DNA of 6,875 nucleotides, taken from contig SXIZ01000193.1 of NCBI GenBank assembly GCA_005779525.1, forward strand, positions 1 to 6,875. The letters run 5' to 3'. How positions within the stretch are numbered: the first letter of the stretch is position 1; each line of letters starts with the position of its first letter. The stretch is from Methylococcaceae bacterium. GTDB taxonomy: Bacteria; Pseudomonadota; Gammaproteobacteria; Methylococcales; Methylomonadaceae. Positions 1 to 5,619 of the stretch are shown here, in pieces. A program made the translations under genes and the position numbers. Under the pieces are notes generated by a model. That model was not told the DNA's origin, searched no databases, and was given only the letters and a program-made list of their open reading frames with translations.

Positions 1-592
1 CTAGATAAATCATCTTGCAGCAAAATTCTAGCTTTCAATAAATGTACGTAAGTTAATTTCCAAGCATTGAGTTGTTTAGAAAAATTAGTTTCTTCAGGAA
101 CTACAAAATTCATAATGCTGCTTGCATATTCAATTTGTTGCAAACTAATTTTATTTATAGTTCCTAATGCCAATTCTGCATACACCATCGGGTGAATATG
201 GTTAGCAATCATAAAGTATTTAAAATCATCCAAAGATTTTTCATGTCCATTTTTGGATGCTCTCTCATAAAGGGCAATGCAAGGTTCTATTTGAAAATTA
301 GCAATTATAAAAAAACACATTGCAGCGCAACAATCTCGATAAGCCTTTATGCTACCTTCATTACCGTTAATTACTTTGCCTTGTGCCACGTCAATCAGAC
401 GAGTAAAAATATTGTTATCGAGAAGAATATTTAACTTTGCGTCTTGGCCACGAAATCTGAACTCATCTAAGGAGTAAATATCACTAATATTTGAGGGGGG
501 GAAATTAGTGATCCATTACTACGAACTAAACTTTCGATTGGATAAATAAAAAAAGGATCAAATTCGTTTTCAACACAATAAAGGCGACTCAT
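1..592 (-). pseudogene. Unrecognised protein gene, frameshifted, open at the left window edge
   Basis: I do not recognise this family. From an ATG at 592-590, the frame reads 42 codons (MSRLYCVENEFDPFFIYPIE...) to a TAG. From the C-run at 501-495 (minus strand) a second frame is open without a stop for about 165 codons to base 1. Adding one C to the seven-C run joins the frames into one continuous protein of about 197 residues or more (...SLISPPSNISDIYSLDEFRF...). The joined product has a segment near residues 57-64, LNILLDNN, that loosely resembles the first strand and Asp of PIN-like nucleases, but I see no further motif to support that. The rest is helical, rich in Ala, Ile and Asn, with no clear signal peptide or membrane span. 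The frame also stays open upstream of the ATG to a TAA at about 642, so the true start is uncertain. A TATTAT at 622-617 could be a -10 box. The DNA is clearly more A+T-rich than the core genes to the right. It may be a real pseudogene, a phase-variable gene, or a sequence error. Confidence 0.6.
495..501 (-). repeat. Seven-base C homopolymer at the frameshift point
   Basis: The run is seven G on the plus strand, so seven C in the reading direction of the left-edge gene. Upstream of it one frame is coding-like, downstream another is. An eight-C version restores a single frame, and the current seven-C version ends 8 codons later at TAG. Such tracts are prone to slipped-strand length change and to homopolymer sequencing errors, and the single sequence cannot tell these apart. 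Confidence 0.6.
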
Positions 593-643
593 ACCACTTA
601 ATTTTTTGCAGTTTTTATAATAGAATTTGCCGTATGCCTTAAT

Positions 644-902
644 TTAAATTCCTACACACAGATCATCCCAAGTTACATCAATTTCAACATGCACTTTACG
701 CAAGGTAACAATTTCGGCTAATTCAACATCTTTCAATCCATCAAGCAGAGTTTCATAAGCTTTAGCAGGGATAGAATCAAAAGCAGGTTCATCATCCTCA
801 AAAATGGCGACAGGAGAAGAGTCCCCTGAGGCCAAAGTTGCCATAGGTTCATTTTTCTATTCCGCCAAACTGGCGGTAGGTTCAGTTAATTTCTGCAGGC
901 AT
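644..902 (-). pseudogene. StbD/RelB-type antitoxin remnant (amber codon plus start frame offset)
   Basis: The intact-looking part starts at ATG 844 and gives 66 residues: MATLASGDSSPVAIFEDDEP, then FDSIPAKAYETLLDGLKDVE and a C-terminal TWDDL. This pattern (PVAI....PAF..IPAKAYE.LLD.L.D.EL, ending in DDL) is that of StbD/RelB-like type II antitoxins, which bind operator DNA through the N-terminal part and the toxin through the C-terminal part. The frame upstream of 844 also encodes family-like sequence, TEPTASLAE-stop-KNEP, where relatives as I recall them read roughly T.S..ELKKNP. The TAG at 859-857 therefore sits where a Leu codon is expected. The nearest upstream ATG (902-900) is one base out of frame with this stretch. 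The natural start is probably that ATG, giving two lesions. The 66-residue remnant might still be made from 844, but it would lack the DNA-binding N-terminus. No RelE/StbE-type toxin follows: only 51 bases separate it from the next gene start. The family call is from memory of motif patterns. Confidence 0.6.
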
Positions 903-927
903 AAGTACCGCTTTAATCATGAACAGA

Positions 928-937
928 CAATTAATTG
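928..937. promoter_or_regulatory. Possible operator palindrome upstream of the antitoxin remnant
   Basis: CAATTAATTG is a perfect 10-base palindrome located 26 bases upstream of the likely original antitoxin start, in the 84-base gap (903-986) behind the DUF2283 gene. RelB/StbD-type antitoxins usually autoregulate by binding short palindromes in this position. A+T-rich palindromes of this length occur often by chance, and I see no convincing -35/-10 pair beside it. Confidence 0.2.
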
Positions 938-986
938 AGCTAATAATAACTAAAAAGTAGCACCAGTATTCATAGAAAATTCAATC

Positions 987-1184
987 TCACGCCGCGACTT
1001 GTTCATAAGAAAATGCAGGAATATCGGCACGCTCTTTCGCATGCTCAAGCGTCATACCACAAATATTTCCCTGTTCATCAATATCGACCAGAGTGTTTTC
1101 ATCTAAATCTTTGGTTTCAAAGACAGTTGCTGGGCGAAACTCAATATATAAAGTGTCTGTATCTTGAAAGTATTTAATTTTCAT
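987..1184 (-). CDS. DUF2283 family small protein
   Basis: The 65-residue product begins MKIKYFQDTDTLYIEFRP, continues with ETKDLDENTLVDIDEQGNI and then GMTLEHA. This is the usual layout of DUF2283: a 'Y..DTLYI.F' strand, a 'V.vDlDe.Gni.GiEi..A' strand pair, and a short helix. Full-length members are about 60-80 residues, so it looks complete. The family has no assigned biochemical function. Its genes commonly sit beside another small gene in toxin-antitoxin-like pairs, and here the start overlaps the stop of the upstream small gene in an ATGA at 1184-1181, implying translational coupling. Because that partner carries an amber codon, coupled translation of this gene may be reduced. No separate ribosome binding site is obvious. 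A role as the antitoxin-like half of a pair is inference from context only. Confidence 0.75.
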   Translation of the reverse strand: MKIKYFQDTDTLYIEFRPATVFETKDLDENTLVDIDEQGNICGMTLEHAKERADIPAFSYEQVAA

Positions 1185-1417
1185 GGCGTAAATGACCTAT
1201 CAAAAAAAGCATTATGGACTGTTTCACCATCTTCAAGTAGAACCACCCTCAAGTATTTGTCATTTGCTGCAGCGATTGCCGCCCAACGTCGAATTCGGCC
1301 ATCTTGTTGAATCATTTCTGCTATCGGAGAATCAATCACTTGTGCTATCTATTCTAAGCTAATATCGGCCCGATCAGGGCGTCGTCGAGTCGCTTCGAAG
1401 TATTGCGTAAATTTCAT
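1181..1417 (-). pseudogene. Small partner gene of DUF2283, interrupted by an in-frame TAG
   Basis: The reading frame from ATG 1417 gives MKFTQYFEATRRRPDRADIS, LE, a TAG at 1351-1349, then IAQVIDSPIAEMIQQDGRIR and a tail with KYLRVVLLEDGETVHNAFFD, ending in SFTP at a TGA. Both sides of the stop belong to one 78-codon protein of a family I recall as 'R.RPDRA.I..EWI..VI..P....Q.DGRIRRWA.I....YLRV.LLEDGETVHNAFFDR.F', which travels with DUF2283. The TAG occupies the position of the conserved Trp after Glu, so one base change from TGG (plus-strand base 1350) explains it. Its stop overlaps the DUF2283 start by 4 bases, which confirms the pair arrangement. A restart at a GTG three codons after the stop or at a Met 11 codons after it is possible, but neither has a clear ribosome binding site. 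Function is unknown; a toxin-like role is conjecture. A sequencing error at this base is an alternative. Confidence 0.65.
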
Positions 1418-1453
1418 ACTGTACTGCATCGAACATTTTAAGGATATGCACTC

Positions 1454-3109
1454 TTAATGGGTAGGATGCACCGTCAAACTTCCCCGGCCATCTTCGGTAA
1501 TTTCATCATCGCTGATTTTAAAGTTACCTAATTTCATAGTCAGATATTTATCGAAATATTCTTTTAACCCTTTTTCTACGCTAGGATCAAAATCCGGTTT
1601 GGCGATGTGGGTGGTGCCCCATTTGGTATGCACGACTTTACCATCGACGACCACTAATTCACCGTCTTTAAACACATAGTCCGGTTTTTCGAACATTTTT
1701 TGTCTATCGGCCTGATCGGTATATACGGTAATATCCGCCCAATTTCCGGGGCTTAAGCCGCCACGATCTTGCAAACCTATCAATTTAGCGGCGCCTGCAC
1801 GCGTCATAATCGCAATTTCTTGCAAGGTATATTCACGCTCAATCGATGCCAAGGTGGTCATTTTTTGCGCTTCAGGATGTAAGGTCGCCAGCATGTCGTT
1901 ACGGAAGGATTTATCCATCAGTAAGCGGATTAAGTGCGGATAGCTGGTAAACGGTGCACCATTGGGGTGGTCAGTCGTTAAGAAAATCCGCCAGGGATCA
2001 TCGACTAATAGAAAAGTTTCTAAACCAATTGCCCATTGCAGCGCGTTAACAAAGTTTTGGTCTTTGTATTTAAACGGGACCACGCCACAACCTGCATCAC
2101 ACTCAATATCCATGGTGACCCATTTTTTCGGGCTAGCGTGGTGCGAGTTAGCGAATTGCCGCATACTATCACCCGAGGCGGTGACGGTTTGCCCAAACAG
2201 AATTTGCCCGACATCGATAGTGATATTTTTGTTTTTGTTCACGGCTTCGGCAATTTGCGCCGCGCCAGAAGAGAATTTGAAATCTCCTTCGGTGCCATAG
2301 CTATGAAATTGGATATGGGTTAAATGCATTGGCAAGCCTCCAATACCTTGAATGGTATCCAGGGTAGTTTGCATATTGCCGGGTACGCCAAGGTTACAGC
2401 CATGGACATGCAGAGGATGGCTGATGCCGATTTGTTTCACGGCGGTGGCTAGCACCTGCAGAATTTCGCGTGGCGTGACCCCATAATGGCTGTTTTGTTC
2501 ATCTAAATCCAGTTTGCGCTGGTTGAATTTAAACGCATTAATGCCGCCGGGGTTAACGACTTTTACGCCTATGGCTTTAGCAGAGTTGATCGTCCAGGCG
2601 ACATAATCATTAATCGCCTTTTGATCTTTTTTGGCGGTTAACAGGCGTAACAAATAATCATCACTGCCGAGCATCACGTAGCCGCCTTTATCCAGAATAG
2701 GAATGTCCCCCATTTCCATATGCGCTTGGCGAGCGTTGATGGGGAGTACGGCGGGTTCAAAACCTGCGGTATAGCCCATTTCGGCATAGCGATAGCCCGT
2801 GATAAAGGTACTGGGCGCGGCATGACCGCAACCTGAGCGACAAATATGCGTACGTTCGACTGGGTCGGAGCGATGATCTTCCGGTAATAAAGTACGGGCA
2901 ATATTACCTTTGCCGCCACCGATATGCGTGTGCATATCAATTGCCCCGGACATGACCACTTTGCCTTGCAGGTTATATTCTTTGGCAATAGGCGTATCCT
3001 CAGAGGGTTTAGCAATTATGCGCCCATCTTGGATATAGATGTCTTGTTGTTTGCCATCGATCCCACTTGCTGGATCGTACACCACACCACCTGTTAATTT
3101 TATCAACAT
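1454..3109 (-). CDS. fhcA: Formyltransferase/hydrolase complex subunit A (formylmethanofuran dehydrogenase subunit A homologue)
   Basis: FhcA is the amidohydrolase-fold subunit of the cytoplasmic Fhc complex, which hydrolyses formyl-methanofuran (methylofuran) to formate in the tetrahydromethanopterin-linked formaldehyde oxidation pathway. The 551-residue length matches the family. An N-terminal beta segment (residues 1-55) precedes the metal site HTH at 60-62 in AIDMHTHIGGG. Other likely ligands are Lys183 (VKVVNPGG, the position carboxylated in the archaeal homologue), His234/His236 (HPLHVHG), His262/His265 (MHLTHIQFH) and Asp380 (TTDHPNG). The assignment of individual residues is by analogy with archaeal FwdA. 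A C-terminal beta segment (about 450-505, GNWADITVY...DGKVVHTKWG) closes the amidohydrolase layout. The start is supported by AAGGA six bases before the ATG. The gene follows fhcB by 18 bases. Unusually, it is followed not by fhcD/fhcC but, after 36 bases, by a broken small gene; no terminator is visible at its end. Confidence 0.93.
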   Translation of the reverse strand: MLIKLTGGVVYDPASGIDGKQQDIYIQDGRIIAKPSEDTPIAKEYNLQGKVVMSGAIDMHTHIGGGKGNIARTLLPEDHRSDPVERTHICRSGCGHAAPSTFITGYRYAEMGYTAGFEPAVLPINARQAHMEMGDIPILDKGGYVMLGSDDYLLRLLTAKKDQKAINDYVAWTINSAKAIGVKVVNPGGINAFKFNQRKLDLDEQNSHYGVTPREILQVLATAVKQIGISHPLHVHGCNLGVPGNMQTTLDTIQGIGGLPMHLTHIQFHSYGTEGDFKFSSGAAQIAEAVNKNKNITIDVGQILFGQTVTASGDSMRQFANSHHASPKKWVTMDIECDAGCGVVPFKYKDQNFVNALQWAIGLETFLLVDDPWRIFLTTDHPNGAPFTSYPHLIRLLMDKSFRNDMLATLHPEAQKMTTLASIEREYTLQEIAIMTRAGAAKLIGLQDRGGLSPGNWADITVYTDQADRQKMFEKPDYVFKDGELVVVDGKVVHTKWGTTHIAKPDFDPSVEKGLKEYFDKYLTMKLGNFKISDDEITEDGRGSLTVHPTH

Positions 3110-3127
3110 AATAATTCCTTAAAACCT

Positions 3128-4387
3128 TTAGGCTAATGCTTGCTCAATGGCATGCAATACTTCTGCGGTACTGGGTAAGCCTGAATCGCGACATTTTTTT
3201 AGACGAATGGCGACCACGTTATCCATCCGATAGGCATGACCTGCATGATCAATTCCAGGGGTGCCCACAGGGATAAAGACCTCAGGTTCGCGCTCGAAAA
3301 CCATGCCGGAGCGGCCAATCACAATGGTTGGTAACGGTGTTGTGGGCGGCACTGATTTCGCATTAAATGCTTGCACCCACACCAAAGCATCGGCCTCGCC
3401 ATTTTCCAGTAACACCCGTGAGTCATTTAAGTACGGATCGTATTCTGGGTAGCCACGATTAAAGCGCGTGCGTGCGGGATACCCGGAAGTCCATCCACAC
3501 ACTTGGTTAGCGGTTTGATCACCTTCTTTGCCCGCTAAGGGTAAACCAGAGCAACGGGTGTCTTGTTTATTGATTTCTTTAATCATTTCACAGACCGTTT
3601 GTACCGTTAATTCGGCCTGACTAAAGCCTAAGGCGCCTGCAGCCCAAGTGACCACGCCGTATTTAGCCGTTTTTAATTGTGCGGCTAGCGCTTGTAATTC
3701 AGACAGGGCAATTCCGGCAACGTCTGTCACCCGTATGGGTTTGTTATTCACTAAGGCACGCAACACGCCTACGACTTCCGGTAGATCGGTATCAGCACAG
3801 GGAATGACTTTGGCTGCTGTGCCGTTTGGCGACGTTGACGCTTGACCTGAAGGAGATTTGCCGAGATACACCACGGTGCGTTGGCTGGTGTCTTCAACAA
3901 ACATCGCATCTGTCCACAGGTAGCGCTCAAAAAAGCGTGGGGCAAAGGCTTCTAAATCGGTGCCTAGGATTAATAAAAGGTCACAGCGATTTTTGACTTC
4001 TGCCAAGGTGGTATTCATCCAGCCGGAGTCTTGCAGCGCTAAAAAGTTATTGCGTGCCCCGACAAAATTCATATTGTCGACGACTGCACCTGCTCGATCT
4101 GCCAATGCCAGCAATCCACGCATGCCATTGACGTCAGTCGCACAGCCACCAATGATTGGTAAATTAGTGGGTTTAAGGATACTGGCCGCCTTGGCGACGG
4201 CTTCCGCCAATGTGCAAGTTTGGCCGTCGATCCGGGGAAGGGTATCGGTAATTGGCTGTTCAAATAATGGCGTGTTTATCGCACAGCCGTTGGCGCTCAC
4301 TTTTAACGTGACACCGTCGACTTGCACTGTTAAGTCATCGGTACCTATACCGCAAAATGGACTGGGTACTTCTAATATTTCAGTCAT
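3128..4387 (-). CDS. fhcB: Formyltransferase/hydrolase complex subunit B (formylmethanofuran dehydrogenase subunit B homologue)
   Basis: The 419-residue product is the bacterial, shortened homologue of the molybdo/tungstopterin subunit FwdB/FmdB. In the bacterial Fhc complex it is a structural partner of FhcA and does not carry out formate redox chemistry. The sequence agrees. The N-terminus reads SPFCGIGTDDL (residues 9-19), keeping one Cys (12) of the CPFC...C iron-sulfur motif of archaeal enzymes. The region around residues 103-118 (VDNMNFVGARNNFLAL) has no Cys or Sec at the place of the archaeal active-site residue. Dehydrogenase-fold Rossmann-like segments remain: LPIIGGCATDVNG at about 76-88, CDLLLILGTD at 134-143, and ADALVWVQAFNAKSVPPTTP at about 333-352. 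The ATG lies 15 bases after the dehydratase stop and is preceded by AAGGG, so it is probably co-transcribed with that gene and with fhcA. The order B-A matches the start of the fhcBADC arrangement common in methylotrophs. Confidence 0.9.
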   Translation of the reverse strand: MTEILEVPSPFCGIGTDDLTVQVDGVTLKVSANGCAINTPLFEQPITDTLPRIDGQTCTLAEAVAKAASILKPTNLPIIGGCATDVNGMRGLLALADRAGAVVDNMNFVGARNNFLALQDSGWMNTTLAEVKNRCDLLLILGTDLEAFAPRFFERYLWTDAMFVEDTSQRTVVYLGKSPSGQASTSPNGTAAKVIPCADTDLPEVVGVLRALVNNKPIRVTDVAGIALSELQALAAQLKTAKYGVVTWAAGALGFSQAELTVQTVCEMIKEINKQDTRCSGLPLAGKEGDQTANQVCGWTSGYPARTRFNRGYPEYDPYLNDSRVLLENGEADALVWVQAFNAKSVPPTTPLPTIVIGRSGMVFEREPEVFIPVGTPGIDHAGHAYRMDNVVAIRLKKCRDSGLPSTAEVLHAIEQALA

Positions 4388-4402
4388 TCAGTTGCCCTTT
4401 GA

Positions 4403-4789
4403 TTAATCTTTTTTAATGTATTTAAAGCGCGGATCATCAGGAGTTCCCGTAAACACGCCATCGGATTCCGTAGCTGCATCCCACAGCACGACTGCTTCAA
4501 TTTTTTTAGCTAAGGCAAAATCTTTTTCGGTAATGCCTTTCGCTGCATGGGTGACTAATTTTACTATAACAAACGCATAAGATACGCTTAGATCAGGGTG
4601 ATGCCAGGCTTTTTCTGCTAAATGTCCAATGGTATTGACCACCATTAAAGTCGCTTTCCAGCCGCTGGTCTTGATTTTGCGCCTAATCCAGCCATTTTCT
4701 AAATACCAATGCGGTAATTCTTCGCGTAAGCGTTTTTCAACTTCCTGTTCGCTTAAGGCGTTTATGGGTGATTCGGTTTCTTCCAACAT
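4403..4789 (-). CDS. Pterin-4a-carbinolamine dehydratase (4a-hydroxytetrahydrobiopterin dehydratase)
   Basis: The 128-residue protein belongs to the COG2154 family, which dehydrates 4a-hydroxy-tetrahydropterins to quinonoid dihydropterins. Numbered from the chosen ATG, the complete family motif is present: Glu59, His63-His64-Pro65, Tyr71, His81 and Asp90, with the expected spacings E-x3-HHP-x5-Y-x9-H-x8-D. A C-terminal extension (about 105-128, ending TPDDPRFKYIKKD) goes beyond the core of about 100 residues. I chose ATG 4789 because GGAGG lies four bases before it; the longer frame starts at a TTG (4840) without a ribosome binding site and adds residues outside the family core. No phenylalanine hydroxylase is nearby. 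The position directly ahead of fhcB suggests a role in pterin (tetrahydromethanopterin or pterin cofactor) maintenance for C1 metabolism; such genes have been reported within methanopterin gene islands. The exact substrate is inference. Confidence 0.88.
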   Translation of the reverse strand: MLEETESPINALSEQEVEKRLREELPHWYLENGWIRRKIKTSGWKATLMVVNTIGHLAEKAWHHPDLSVSYAFVIVKLVTHAAKGITEKDFALAKKIEAVVLWDAATESDGVFTGTPDDPRFKYIKKD

Positions 4790-4793
4790 ACAA

Positions 4794-4798
4794 CCTCC
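4794..4798 (-). promoter_or_regulatory. Ribosome binding site GGAGG that sets the dehydratase start
   Basis: GGAGG, followed by TTGT and then ATG 4789, is the best Shine-Dalgarno match in this part of the window. It decides in favour of the 128-residue protein over the TTG-started 145-residue frame. Confidence 0.7.
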
Positions 4799-4811
4799 AA
4801 ATGACTCACTG

Positions 4812-4840
4812 ATCTTATTGACAGAGCGTTTCGTCAGCAA
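4812..4840 (-). promoter_or_regulatory. Possible sigma70 promoter for the dehydratase-fhcB-fhcA operon
   Basis: In the 80-base gap between rlmB and the dehydratase, TTGCTG (4840-4835) and TAAGAT (4817-4812) are separated by 17 bases, with the -10 box 22 bases upstream of the start codon. The matches to consensus are modest (3/6 and 4/6). A TTGAC at about 4866 is a second -35-like hexamer without a good -10. The alternative is read-through from rnr-rlmB, since no hairpin with a T-run separates the genes. Confidence 0.3.
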
Positions 4841-4869
4841 AAAGTAACATAACTGTGCAACGTCAATTA

Positions 4870-5619
4870 CTAAGCATTAGCCGCCAAGCGCTGCCGCACC
4901 ACTTCGTATAACAACACGCCTGTCGCCACGGATAAATTTAAACTTTCGACTGTCCCGAGCATCGGCAGTTTGACAACAAAATCGCATTCCTCTTGGGTTA
5001 AACGCCGCAAACCCTTTTCTTCCGCGCCAACTACGATGGCCACAGGCAGCGTAAAATCCACCGCATAAAAAGTTTGTACTGCGCCGCCAGCAGCACCGAC
5101 GATCCAAATATTCTGTTCCTTTAACCAACGTAAAGTGCGTACCAAATTCGTAACTACATATACCGGAATGGTTTCTGCGGCACCACTAGCGACTTTACAC
5201 ACTGTCGGGGTAATGCCGACAGCATTGTCTTTAGTGATAATAATGCCGTTTACTCCCGCAGCATCGGCACTACGTAAACAGGCGCCTAAATTATGTGGGT
5301 CTTGCACATGGTCCAAAACCAAAAATAACGGCGTAGCCTCTTGGTAGAGCAGGGCGTTTTTTAAATCGGCTTCGGTCAGTTCGGCGGGTAAGGTGACCGA
5401 GGCGACTATGCCTTGATGGCTTTTCCCATCAGCAAAACGATCGAGTTTTTTTCGCTCACACGTTTCAACGTTAATACCCAAACTATTGAGCTCGTCTAAT
5501 AACGGTTTAATACGCTGGTCTTGGCGTTGGCTATCGACCCATACCTGTTGGATTTTTCCCGGTGCATATTCCAGAGCGGCTTGCACGGCATGAATGCCAA
5601 AAATACGACTGAGTTTCAT
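4870..5619 (-). CDS. rlmB: 23S rRNA (guanosine-2'-O-)-methyltransferase RlmB
   Basis: RlmB is a SPOUT-class methyltransferase that 2'-O-methylates G2251 in the P-loop of 23S rRNA, using S-adenosylmethionine. The 249 residues match the usual length. An N-terminal substrate-binding domain (1-80; GIHAVQAAL at 8-16 and HQGIVA at 68-73) is followed by the SpoU catalytic domain with its three motifs: LDHVQDPHNLGACLRSA at 102-118 (Asn110, Arg116), IVVGAEEKGL at 195-204 (Glu200), and KLPMLGTVESLNLSVA at 217-232 (Ser226, Asn228). These form the trefoil knot that binds the cofactor. The start ATG overlaps the rnr stop in an ATGA, with no strong ribosome binding site, so translation is probably coupled to rnr. 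The rnr-rlmB order is the same as in E. coli. The related TrmH family is less likely given this context and the N-terminal domain. It ends with TAG. Confidence 0.94.
   Translation of the reverse strand: MKLSRIFGIHAVQAALEYAPGKIQQVWVDSQRQDQRIKPLLDELNSLGINVETCERKKLDRFADGKSHQGIVASVTLPAELTEADLKNALLYQEATPLFLVLDHVQDPHNLGACLRSADAAGVNGIIITKDNAVGITPTVCKVASGAAETIPVYVVTNLVRTLRWLKEQNIWIVGAAGGAVQTFYAVDFTLPVAIVVGAEEKGLRRLTQEECDFVVKLPMLGTVESLNLSVATGVLLYEVVRQRLAANA

Noticed and set aside
192..434. An 80-codon plus-strand reading frame in the left region
   Set aside because: It lies opposite the minus-strand coding frame that runs to the left edge, has unlike-protein composition and no ribosome binding site; it is a shadow.
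862..876. Perfect hairpin CCGCCA-AAC-TGGCGG that resembles a terminator
   Set aside because: No T-run follows on either strand, and the sequence is explained as coding for TASLAE in the antitoxin remnant.
857..1351. Amber codons in two small genes as a sign of programmed TAG read-through or an altered code
   Set aside because: rlmB in this window ends naturally at a TAG, no recoding element is visible, and the expected residues at the two sites differ (Leu and Trp), which fits random nonsense mutations.
1960..2330. Overlapping plus-strand frames inside fhcA and further long antisense frames inside fhcB and rnr
   Set aside because: They are antisense to strongly conserved coding sequence, have no ribosome binding sites and show no recognisable protein features.
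1454..3109. Reading the large amidohydrolase as a dihydropyrimidinase or dihydroorotase
   Set aside because: The length, the HTHIGGG motif and the following segments, together with linkage to fhcB, fit formylmethanofuran dehydrogenase subunit A.
4403..4840. Longer dehydratase form starting at 4840
   Set aside because: Its first codon is TTG without a ribosome binding site, and the extra residues lie in the likely promoter region; ATG 4789 has GGAGG in front of it.
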